DNA from: Rhodococcus ruber
GTDB lineage: Bacteria > Actinomycetota > Actinomycetes > Mycobacteriales > Mycobacteriaceae
Assembly: GCF_027270735.1 (NCBI RefSeq)
Contig: NZ_JAPWIJ010000002.1
Coordinates: forward strand, 620,001-684,000
Length of the DNA stretch: 64,000 nucleotides
Reading direction: 5' to 3'
Shown: positions 48,359 through 55,474 of the stretch, piece by piece
Layout: every line of letters starts with the position of its first letter
Numbering within the stretch: the stretch's first letter is position 1
Made by a program: the position numbers and the translations under genes
The notes under the pieces: model-generated
Database searches by the model: none
Seen by the model: only the letters and a program-made list of their open reading frames with translations
What the model was told of the DNA's origin: nothing

Positions 48359-48721
48359 ATGTCGAATCAAGACCTACCCGTCGACGGCGAATGTTGCTCG
48401 CCACTGATCCGTGAGCCCCTCACCGTGGACTGGGCTGGAGATCTCGCCCGCATGTTCAAAGCACTGGGTGATCCCGTCCGCCTGCGGCTGCTCAGCCTCG
48501 TCGCCAGTCACGCCGGCGGAGAAGCGTGTGTCTGCGACATCTCCCCCGCGTTCGACCTCTCCCAACCCACCATCTCCCACCACCTCAAGGTGCTTCGCGA
48601 GGCCGGGCTGCTGGACTGCGAGCGTCGAGGCACCTGGGTCTACTACTGGGTGGTTCCAGCTGCCCTGCAACAACTCTCCTCGGTTCTCAGCTCGGCCGAC
48701 CCGACCGCGGTGATGGCATGA
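48359..48721 (+). CDS. arsR: ArsR-family As(III)-responsive repressor
   Basis: Winged-helix metalloregulator of 120 residues. Helix-turn-helix: SQPTISHHLKVLREAGLLD. Candidate arsenite ligands are the N-terminal Cys12-Cys13 pair (GECCSP) and Cys57/Cys59 in EACVCDI; a Cys pair near the N-terminus together with a Cys of the DNA-binding region recalls the corynebacterial ArsR site (Cys15, Cys16, Cys55). It should repress the ars operon until As(III) or Sb(III) binds. The start is leaderless (promoter reaches the ATG), and the stop overlaps acr3 (ATGA). Confidence 0.93.
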   Translation: MSNQDLPVDGECCSPLIREPLTVDWAGDLARMFKALGDPVRLRLLSLVASHAGGEACVCDISPAFDLSQPTISHHLKVLREAGLLDCERRGTWVYYWVVPAALQQLSSVLSSADPTAVMA

Positions 48722-49806
48722 GCACCACCACCGATACTGCCGTAGTCGGCAAGCTCTCCACTCTCGATCGGTTCCTGCCCGTGTGGATCGGCGTGGCCAT
48801 GGTTGTGGGCCTGCTTCTGGGACGCATGATCCCCGGGCTGAACGACGCCTTGTCGTCCATCTCGATCGACGGCGTCTCGCTCCCCATCGCCATCGGCCTG
48901 CTGATCATGATGTACCCGGTACTCGCCAAAGTGCGCTACGACCGCCTCGACACCGTCACCGGCGACAAGCGGCTGCTGATCGGCTCACTGCTCCTCAACT
49001 GGATTCTCGGCCCCGCTCTGATGTTCGCTCTCGCTTGGCTTTTCCTTCCCGATCTGCCCGAGTACCGGACCGGCCTCATCATCGTCGGTCTGGCTCGATG
49101 CATCGCGATGGTCATCATCTGGAACGACCTCGCCTGCGGAGATCGGGAAGCCGCCGCCGTGCTGGTGGCGATCAACTCGGTGTTCCAGGTCTTCATGTTC
49201 GCCTTCCTCGGGTGGTTCTATCTCTCGGTTCTTCCCGGTTGGCTCGGACTCGCGCAGACCACCATCGAGGCGTCGCCGTGGCAGATCGCAAAGTCCGTAC
49301 TCATCTTCCTCGGAATCCCGCTGATAGCGGGGTTCGCATCGCGCCTTTTCGGCGAACGCGCCAAGGGCCGCGAGTGGTACGAGGAGAAGTTCATCCCCAG
49401 GATCGCCCCGTGGGCGCTCTACGGTCTGCTGTTCACCATCGTCATTCTCTTTGCGCTGCAGGGTGATCGAATCACATCGCAGCCGTGGGACGTCATCCGA
49501 ATTGCATTGCCGCTACTGGTGTACTTCGCGGTGATGTGGGGCGGCGGATACGCCCTCGGTGCCGCGATGGGGCTGGGCTACGAGCGCACCACCACCCTCG
49601 CATTCACGGCCGCAGGCAACAACTTCGAGCTCGCCATAGCCGTCGCCATCGCGACCTACGGCGCGACATCCGGGCAGGCCCTCGCCGGCGTCGTCGGACC
49701 ACTCATCGAGGTGCCGGTACTGGTGGGCCTCGTCTACGTCTCACTCGCATTGCGTAAACGCTTCTCCCCCAGCCTTTCCACGACCACGTCATCCAAGGAA
49801 TCCTGA
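48718..49806 (+). CDS. acr3: Arsenite efflux transporter, ACR3 family
   Basis: Ten-span membrane protein of 362 residues that expels arsenite. ACR3 hallmarks: FLPVWIGVAMVVGLLLGRMIPGL at the start, MMYPVLAKVRYD, the essential Cys in the fourth span region LARCIAMVIIWNDLACGD, and FTAAGNNFELAIAVAIATYG with conserved Asn-Phe-Glu. It is not the ArsB type. The ATG overlaps the arsR stop and its own stop shares one base with the arsC start, so arsR-acr3-arsC is one translationally coupled operon. Confidence 0.95.
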   Translation: MSTTTDTAVVGKLSTLDRFLPVWIGVAMVVGLLLGRMIPGLNDALSSISIDGVSLPIAIGLLIMMYPVLAKVRYDRLDTVTGDKRLLIGSLLLNWILGPALMFALAWLFLPDLPEYRTGLIIVGLARCIAMVIIWNDLACGDREAAAVLVAINSVFQVFMFAFLGWFYLSVLPGWLGLAQTTIEASPWQIAKSVLIFLGIPLIAGFASRLFGERAKGREWYEEKFIPRIAPWALYGLLFTIVILFALQGDRITSQPWDVIRIALPLLVYFAVMWGGGYALGAAMGLGYERTTTLAFTAAGNNFELAIAVAIATYGATSGQALAGVVGPLIEVPVLVGLVYVSLALRKRFSPSLSTTTSSKES

Positions 49807-50228
49807 TGTCCGATACACCAAGCGTGCTCTTCGTCTGCGTCAAGAACGGTGGCAAGTCTCAGATGGCTGCTGGTCTGATGCGCAAGGCCGCAGGCGACAC
49901 GGTCGAGGTGCACTCGGCTGGGACGAAGCCCAGCGGAACGGTCAACGCACTCTCGGCGGAGGCTCTCCTCGAAGTCGGAGTCGACCTCTCCGGCGAACAA
50001 CCGAAACCGATCGACCCGGACTTGTTGTCTCACATCGACTACGTGATCACTCTCGGCAGCGAGGCAAAGGTCGATCCGGTCGACGGTCCGATTTTCGAGA
50101 ATTGGAACACCGACGAGCCGTCCACGCGCGGGATCGACGGGATCGAGCGGATGCGTCTGGTGCGCGACGATATTGCCGGTCGCGTCGAGGAACTTGTGTC
50201 CCGATTGCAATCGAGACCACTGACCTGA
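49806..50228 (+). CDS. arsC: Arsenate reductase, LMW phosphatase-like (actinobacterial ArsC)
   Basis: Protein of 140 residues with the low-molecular-weight phosphatase fold. The P-loop is FVCVKNGGKSQMAAG, nucleophile Cys11, in place of the usual CVHNAGRS. The loop DPVDGPIFENW has an acidic residue but none of the thioredoxin-ArsC extra cysteines, so electron supply from mycothiol and mycoredoxin is likely, as in C. glutamicum ArsC1/2. It reduces arsenate to arsenite for export by Acr3. Its ATG shares the last base of the acr3 stop, and a 62-bp palindromic repeat begins at its own stop codon. Confidence 0.92.
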   Translation: MSDTPSVLFVCVKNGGKSQMAAGLMRKAAGDTVEVHSAGTKPSGTVNALSAEALLEVGVDLSGEQPKPIDPDLLSHIDYVITLGSEAKVDPVDGPIFENWNTDEPSTRGIDGIERMRLVRDDIAGRVEELVSRLQSRPLT

Positions 50229-50288
50229 GTGTCCACTATTTCGTTCCAGAAGCGGGATCGCGCCTCCCGGCCGGAATTGTGGACACTC
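50227..50288. repeat. 62-bp palindromic intergenic repeat, copy A
   Basis: Arms GAGTGTCCAC and GTGGACACTC bound the element, which begins inside the arsC stop codon and fills most of the gap to the convergent permease gene. Copy B at 57939-58000 has equal length, similar arms and the shared centre AGAA-CGGGAT. It may act as a bidirectional transcription stop. Confidence 0.75.
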
Positions 50289-50301
50289 CTGCACCTGACT
50301 A

Positions 50302-51048
50302 TCAGCCGAACGCCTGATACCCCAACCAACCTGCGAGTCCGAGACCCAGAATCCCGACGCCTACGCGCAAAATGATCGGCGAGATCACCTTGACCGTCGG
50401 AGGCCCGCAGGCTCCCCCGACGAAGCATCCGATCGCGAGTGCGAGCGCGGCCAGCCAATGCACCTGGCCGGAGAACGAAAAAATGATTGCTGCAATGAGA
50501 TTGGCGATACCGAGAAAGAAGCTCTTCAGAACGCTTGCACGCCAGAAGGTATCCGACGTGCAGATCAACGCCAAAGCGAGGAAGATGACTCCGGCCCCGG
50601 CACCGAAGTAACCGCCGTAGATCGCGACGGCGAACAATGCCAAGGGGTAGAGCGTCGGAAACTGTTTGTCACCGGACAGCTTTCGAATTCTCGGCTGTAG
50701 CAAGAGCGCGATGGCAGCCATCGCCACCAAGAAGGGCACGACCACCTCGAACGAGCCGTCCGGCGTGGTGAGCAACAGGATCGCGCCGGTGGTGCCGCCG
50801 AGCGCGGAGTAGATCGCGTAGCGGACCAGCTGCTTGCCGTCCTTGGCCAGCTCGGCCGAGGAACTCGCCGTAGCGCCGACGCCAGCAGCGACCAGCGCCA
50901 CTGTGTTCGTCACGTTCGCCGACACCGCGGGCAGGCCCACCGCCAGCAGCGCCGGATAGGACACGAGAGACGCGAGCCCGGTGACGAACCCGATGAGGCC
51001 GGCGAAGAACCCGGCCACCACCAGTAGTCCGAAATCGAGCACAGTCAC
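50302..51048 (-). CDS. TauE/SafE (TSUP) family sulfite exporter-like permease
   Basis: Membrane protein of 248 residues with eight spans. The two TSUP repeats are visible: LVVAGFFAGLIGFVTGLASLVSYPALLAVGLPAVSANVTNTVALV and YGGYFGAGAGVIFLALALICTSDTFWRASVLKSFFLGIANLIAAI. The family exports sulfite, sulfoacetate or related anions. GTG 51048 has TAGCTT 6 nt upstream, a leaderless-type box. It is convergent with the ars operon; the two are probably unrelated, although both deal with anion export. Substrate not assignable. Confidence 0.88.
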   Translation of the reverse strand: MTVLDFGLLVVAGFFAGLIGFVTGLASLVSYPALLAVGLPAVSANVTNTVALVAAGVGATASSSAELAKDGKQLVRYAIYSALGGTTGAILLLTTPDGSFEVVVPFLVAMAAIALLLQPRIRKLSGDKQFPTLYPLALFAVAIYGGYFGAGAGVIFLALALICTSDTFWRASVLKSFFLGIANLIAAIIFSFSGQVHWLAALALAIGCFVGGACGPPTVKVISPIILRVGVGILGLGLAGWLGYQAFG

Positions 51049-51054
51049 CGGCCA

Positions 51055-51060
51055 AAGCTA
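51055..51060 (-). promoter_or_regulatory. Candidate leaderless -10 box of the TSUP gene
   Basis: TAGCTT on the minus strand lies 6 nt before the GTG at 51048. Confidence 0.45.
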
Positions 51061-51120
51061 CCGTGACTAACTATCTGGCCGACTCCCTGGCCATTCCGCA
51101 GACTCCACTCCTGCCCGAAA

Positions 51121-52791
51121 TCACTCGACCGGGTTCGCCATTTCCTGCAGCAACCGACTCGTCATCCGCACTGCCTGATCCCCACCGTCGGCGTCCTCGA
51201 TGTACACCGCGAAGGCAACGTCGCCACTGGTGGCGAGGACGAATCGGTCGTCGCCGCTCTCCCCAGCGAAGCCCTGGACGCCATCGAACGTATCGAGGCC
51301 ACTGCTGCTCGACGAGTCGGCGAGTATGCCGCGCAACCGGTTTGTCGCGTCCGTTCCGATCGGCTCGGCTTCGCGATCGGCGACCGCAGTCTGTCCGGCG
51401 ACGATCATCGGCGTCGGCGCGCTGCCCCGAGAGATCGCGGCTGCCATCTGTGCGAGTCCGAACGGCGTCACGGTCGCCCCGTCCCCGGAGGCCGTGGACA
51501 CGGTGCGGATGCCGTCGATTGCACTACGACTTCCGGCGGGAGTTCCGGTGTAGGCGTCGAGCCCGGGCATGGAGTAATGAATTCCCAGGCCGAGTCGCGC
51601 GGCTGCGTCCTCGCCGCTGTCGTCACCACGATCGGACTGCACAGCCTTGACCAGGTCGGACGCGGTGCCGGCCGGGTAGGAACCACCGAAGGCCACGTCT
51701 CCTTGCTCGTTGGCGTAACTGTTCTGTGCCGCACCGATGATCGCACCGGTCGAGGTGGACAACGCCACGATCGACGCGGACGTCCCCGCCATCACCACAG
51801 CGTTCTCTGCCGCGAGTTGCACGCGCGGATCGAGCGTCGCATGCAGATCCGGCCCACCCGGCCCCTGGAATCCGACGCGTCGCTCGCCGGTTCCGTCGAC
51901 GGTGTAGGTGTCGACGGCCCAGCCTGCGGTGGCGTCGCGCCCTGCTTGCCATGCGGTGCGCAGAGAATCGAGCACCGGTGAAGTGATGCGGCGGTCGTCG
52001 ACGATGAGCTTCGGCTGCGGGGAGATCACCACACCCGGCACGGCGCGCAGATCGTCCTCGAGAACGGCGAAGTCGTCGTCACGCAGAGTCACCGCGGTGA
52101 TCGGCGCACCGCCGGCCGAATTCAGTTCAGCCAGCATAGATTCGGAGGTGATGAGCGGCGCGACGACATCGATGACGTCGGCGAGTTGGGTAGTAGACGC
52201 AACCGGATCACTGATCTGCGCCGGGTCGAGGGAGATGGCGTTGATGGTCCGCTCACTCATCAGCACGTTGTTCGCGGTGTCGAAAATCAGCGGCGGCGCG
52301 GCGTCGGTACGGGTGTAACGGACCGAGCCACCGGAGGTGAGGTCGGGTACCAGGGTGGCCGGATCCCACGCGATGCGCCAGCCCACGCTGAGTTTCTTGG
52401 TCGAGCCCTGTGCGCTGTACTTCCAATCCTTGCCCTCGCCGAAGTTCCACGCCGACGCAAGAGTGAAGAAGCCGCTCTCGTCGGAGAGGTCCATGTACTG
52501 GGTCAGGTCGAAATCACCAGTGGACGTGCCGTCGGCCGACAAGCCGTCGAACATCTGGTTCAGAGCCGCTGTCGCGGCGTTCGGGTAGGTCGTGAGCGCG
52601 GCGGCGGCCGCGACATCGCGGTTGTCCAGCGCATCGACGAACTTCGAGACCAACACTTCGGCTTCGCTCGGTGGCCGATCGACCATCCAGAACACGGCCG
52701 AGACCGTCAATGTCGCCGAGGCTGCCACAGCGACGAGGTAGCGACCGCGAACCTTGCGCGGGCCACGACGGACACGACTCATAGAACTCAT
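51121..52791 (-). CDS. Catalytically degenerate PBP-like protein (MecA_N plus pseudo-transpeptidase)
   Basis: Exported protein of 556 residues, paralogous to the PBP-lipo gene just upstream. An N-terminal anchor (LVAVAASATLTVSAVFWMV, residues 19-37) has no lipobox Cys. The NTF2-like MecA_N domain and the dimerisation part are kept. The transpeptidase domain has lost its motifs: where the paralogue has PPGSTFK this reads PAGTASD (373-379), about 50 residues including Ser-x-Asn are missing, and KTGT is replaced by GESG (510-513). It cannot cross-link peptidoglycan by the usual mechanism; a regulatory or decoy role is possible. The frame is open throughout, so it is not simply decaying. TATTGT lies 5 nt before the ATG. 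Confidence 0.85.
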   Translation of the reverse strand: MSSMSRVRRGPRKVRGRYLVAVAASATLTVSAVFWMVDRPPSEAEVLVSKFVDALDNRDVAAAAALTTYPNAATAALNQMFDGLSADGTSTGDFDLTQYMDLSDESGFFTLASAWNFGEGKDWKYSAQGSTKKLSVGWRIAWDPATLVPDLTSGGSVRYTRTDAAPPLIFDTANNVLMSERTINAISLDPAQISDPVASTTQLADVIDVVAPLITSESMLAELNSAGGAPITAVTLRDDDFAVLEDDLRAVPGVVISPQPKLIVDDRRITSPVLDSLRTAWQAGRDATAGWAVDTYTVDGTGERRVGFQGPGGPDLHATLDPRVQLAAENAVVMAGTSASIVALSTSTGAIIGAAQNSYANEQGDVAFGGSYPAGTASDLVKAVQSDRGDDSGEDAAARLGLGIHYSMPGLDAYTGTPAGSRSAIDGIRTVSTASGDGATVTPFGLAQMAAAISRGSAPTPMIVAGQTAVADREAEPIGTDATNRLRGILADSSSSSGLDTFDGVQGFAGESGDDRFVLATSGDVAFAVYIEDADGGDQAVRMTSRLLQEMANPVE

Positions 52792-52876
52792 GAGTCACAA
52801 TATTCACTGTAGTCACACGAGTAACAAGCACGGTATTCATACGAGCCGGTCACGATTGAGATACGTCGTGGTCGGT

Positions 52877-54706
52877 TTACCGCAGAAAACGTCCCGCGGC
52901 TTCGATGGCCGGCGTCGAGCTCCCCGCGTTGTTCACGAAGACTGCGAACGCGAGATCGCCGGAAATTCCGACGAACCAACCGTGAGCGCCTTCGTTGTTG
53001 GCACCGAATTCGGCGGTGCCGGTCTTGCCCAGCAACCCGGGAATATCGTTGAGAGCCGTGGCCGTACCGCCGGTGATCGTCTCGCGCATCATAGTCTTCA
53101 GCTGCTCGGTGACCTGAGGGTTCACCGCTGCCGGCTGCATGTTGCCCACGCCGGGCTCACCTGCGACGACCGTCGGCGGAAGTAAGCCATTGTTCGCGAT
53201 CGACGACGCCACCAGCGCCATACCGAACGGTGACGCAGTCACCTGCCCCTGACCGATGGCGGATTCGACGCGCTGCGCCGGGGTGTCGGCCGACGGCACC
53301 GAGCCGGTAACGGTCGTCAGGCCCGGGGTGACGTAGTCGACGCCGAGTCCGAACTGAGCAGCCGCATCGGTCAGACCGTTCGGTGGGAGAGCAACGCCGA
53401 GCCGGCCCATCGTCGTGTTGCACGATTTTGCGAACGCGGTGTGCAGCGGCACGTCGCCGAGATCGAAGTTGTCGTCGTTCGGGATCTGCCTGCCTTCGAT
53501 GTTCTCGGTCGCCGGGCACGGCAACACCGTGTCCGGGGTGACGGATCCGGACTGCAGAGCAGCCGAGGTGGTGACCGTCTTGAATGTCGACCCCGGCGGG
53601 TAGAGGCCGGTCAAGGCGATCGGGCCCTCGGCATCCGCGGCGGCGTTCTGAGCTACGGCCAGAACATTTCCCGTCGACGGCCGAAGCGCGACGATCGCTG
53701 CCTGCTGCGGCAACGACGCCAGGGCGTTCTCGGCTTTGAGTTGCAGCGCAGAATCGACGGTGGTCGCGATGTCCTCGCCCGTGCTTGCATCGCGTCCGGC
53801 GAGCTGGGTGACGGCACCGTCGGCCGCGACCGCTTGGATCGCCCAGCCGCGATTGGCGGCCTGCTCCTGCTCCCACAGCGTCGTCAGATCACTGAGTACC
53901 GGCGAGACGAGGTTGCGATCGGTGGCCAACAGCCGCGTCTGCGGCGCGAGCGTGACTCCAGGGATGGTAGCGAGCTGGGCACCGATTGGGTCGATATCCG
54001 ACTGCCTGAGCGAGACGATCGTCGCCGAGTTACCTTGCGCACCAGCAACAGTCGCAGCGACGGACTCGGCCGTGATACCCGGAACGACGGATCCGACGAG
54101 ATTCGCGACAGCGACGGGATCGGCCGTCGCATCGACGTTGACGAGGGTGACCACCTGCTGCGACATCAGCTCGACGCCGTTGCCATCGAAGATACGAGGC
54201 GCGACGAGCGCGTCCGTCGGAGTGAATCGCACCGACGAGTCGGCCGTCAGGCCCGGCACCAACATCGCCGGATCCCAGGTGATCTTCCACCCCTGCTGGG
54301 TCTCCGCCGCGGTCGCAGAGGTCGTGTAGTTCCACTCCTTCGGTTCACCGTCCGGTTCGGCGGTGCCGTCACTGGTCGTCGAGAAACGCCAGCCGGCATT
54401 CAACGTGAACGTGCCTGCATCCTCGTTGGCGTCGACAGCCTCGAAATCAGGAGTGGCCGTCACCGTTCCGCCGCCCGACAGCCCGTCGTACAGCGCGGTG
54501 AGCGCTGCGCTCGCTCCGGTCGGATCGGTGGTCAACGCGGCTGCCTGCTCGATGTTGGAGCTGTTGACCGCCTCCGCGAACTGCTCGGCGACGGTCTGCG
54601 GCTGATCGGGCCCACTCTGACCGCAGGCAGCGAGAACCAGCACCAGAACGGTCAGGATGACGGCCGAAGTCGTCGATTTTCTCGATGTGCGCACGACGTC
54701 GATCAT
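52877..54706 (-). CDS. Class B penicillin-binding lipoprotein (PBP-lipo type)
   Basis: Lipoprotein transpeptidase of 609 residues. Lipobox LVLAAC places the lipidated Cys at 28. The MecA_N (NTF2-like) domain covers about residues 35-155, followed by the dimerisation region and transpeptidase domain with intact Ser373-Thr-Phe-Lys376, Ser428-Cys-Asn430 and Lys561-Thr-Gly-Thr564. It should form peptidoglycan cross-links outside the membrane and bind beta-lactams. The length and plan match the mycobacterial PBP-lipo (Rv2864c, from memory). The degenerate paralogue lies 85 bp downstream on the same strand, so the pair may be cotranscribed. Confidence 0.92.
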   Translation of the reverse strand: MIDVVRTSRKSTTSAVILTVLVLVLAACGQSGPDQPQTVAEQFAEAVNSSNIEQAAALTTDPTGASAALTALYDGLSGGGTVTATPDFEAVDANEDAGTFTLNAGWRFSTTSDGTAEPDGEPKEWNYTTSATAAETQQGWKITWDPAMLVPGLTADSSVRFTPTDALVAPRIFDGNGVELMSQQVVTLVNVDATADPVAVANLVGSVVPGITAESVAATVAGAQGNSATIVSLRQSDIDPIGAQLATIPGVTLAPQTRLLATDRNLVSPVLSDLTTLWEQEQAANRGWAIQAVAADGAVTQLAGRDASTGEDIATTVDSALQLKAENALASLPQQAAIVALRPSTGNVLAVAQNAAADAEGPIALTGLYPPGSTFKTVTTSAALQSGSVTPDTVLPCPATENIEGRQIPNDDNFDLGDVPLHTAFAKSCNTTMGRLGVALPPNGLTDAAAQFGLGVDYVTPGLTTVTGSVPSADTPAQRVESAIGQGQVTASPFGMALVASSIANNGLLPPTVVAGEPGVGNMQPAAVNPQVTEQLKTMMRETITGGTATALNDIPGLLGKTGTAEFGANNEGAHGWFVGISGDLAFAVFVNNAGSSTPAIEAAGRFLR

Positions 54707-54754
54707 GCCTCAGGCCACCGACGAACCGATGGTGGCGCGATTCTGGAAATGAGA

Positions 54755-54776
54755 GTAATTATGTAATCAGTATTAC
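54755..54776. promoter_or_regulatory. GTAAT half-site array in a divergent promoter
   Basis: Two direct GTAAT sites 8 bp apart (54755, 54763) and an inverted ATTAC (54772) lie in an AT-rich patch between the divergent PBP-lipo gene and the gene at 54796. It could be both core promoter and operator. Confidence 0.4.
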
Positions 54777-54795
54777 TTCACATCGAGGAGACCTC

Positions 54796-55341
54796 ATGAA
54801 ACCCAACGGACGCTCGTTCGGACGCCCCGGCGGCTGGCAGCACGCAGACATCCCTAATGCCACCGATGCAGTCGACTGGTTCGGCGGCAGACTCCCCGAT
54901 AGCTGGTTCGACGGGGACGCTTCGATCGAGGTCGACCGTGAGGAGATCGTCGTCGTCGGCACGCTGCCCAGCGAACAGGACAGTTCATCCGCCGCCGTCG
55001 AGGGCCGCATCGCTCGCTTCCGGGAAACGACCCGTGGTGACCGCATCCAGATCGCAGCCGAGGCCGAGAAGCGATACGGCCGCAAGGTCGCGTGGGGAGT
55101 TCGGACCGAGACGGAGGTCATCCTGTTCACCCATCTCGCCGTTCCGGTCATGACGCGCCTGCGTCAGCCCGAGCGTCGCGTCCTGGACACCCTCGTCGAT
55201 GCCGGGGTCGCTCGCTCCCGCGCGGACGCCTTGGCGTGGGCCGTGAAGCTGGTCGGCGAACACACGCAGGAATGGCTGGACGAGCTCCGCGGGGCCATGG
55301 AGACGGTCGACGAGCTGCGCAAGAAGGGGCCGTCGGTCTAA
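54796..55341 (+). CDS. Hypothetical protein with helical, possibly RHH-like C-terminus
   Basis: Protein of 181 residues that I do not recognise by name. The first part is rich in aromatic and acidic residues (WQHADIPNATDAVDWFGGRLPDSWFDGDASIEVDREEIVVVG), the middle has EGRIARFRETTRGDRIQIAAEAEKRYGRKVAWGV, and the end is helical (RRVLDTLVDAGVARSRADALAWAVKLVGEHTQEWLDELR), with the spacing of ribbon-helix-helix or antitoxin-like proteins. GAGGAG lies 5 nt before the ATG. It is divergent from PBP-lipo, with repeated GTAAT half-sites between. If the C-terminus binds DNA, autoregulation through these sites is conceivable. Confidence 0.65.
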   Translation: MKPNGRSFGRPGGWQHADIPNATDAVDWFGGRLPDSWFDGDASIEVDREEIVVVGTLPSEQDSSSAAVEGRIARFRETTRGDRIQIAAEAEKRYGRKVAWGVRTETEVILFTHLAVPVMTRLRQPERRVLDTLVDAGVARSRADALAWAVKLVGEHTQEWLDELRGAMETVDELRKKGPSV

Positions 55342-55346
55342 TTCGA

Positions 55347-55469
55347 TTGCGCGCTGGCCCGGTTCGGGGTTAGCGTGGGTCTTGCCTTGTTGCCCACAGA
55401 TTCGGAGAGGCCATTGCTCTTCCAAAGGTTCTAGACGCCTGCAGATCGTCCGCATGCACACCTTTGGAG
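55347..55469 (+). promoter_or_regulatory. ABC-F leader: promoter and candidate attenuator
   Basis: TTGCGC (55347-55352), 18 bp and TAGCGT (55371-55376) form a promoter. In the roughly 95-nt leader, CCAAAGG (55422-55428) can pair with CCTTTGG (55461-55467), whose last GG belongs to the GGAG ribosome-binding site of the ABC-F gene. A short out-of-frame reading frame (GTG 55375 or internal TTG 55390 or 55414, to TAG 55432-55434) covers the left arm. A ribosome stalled there would free the binding site, as in antibiotic-inducible attenuators. Confidence 0.5.
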
Positions 55470-55474
55470 CGCCC

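Noticed and set aside
51121..52791. Calling the degenerate PBP a pseudogene
   Set aside because: The frame is intact over the full length, the anchor and MecA_N domain are preserved, and the changes remove active-site motifs without stops or frameshifts.
55375..55474. Extending ABC-F to TTG 55382
   Set aside because: The extra residues are Cys/Arg/Ser-rich with no ABC homology, while ATG 55475 has a good ribosome-binding site and starts at the first conserved strand.
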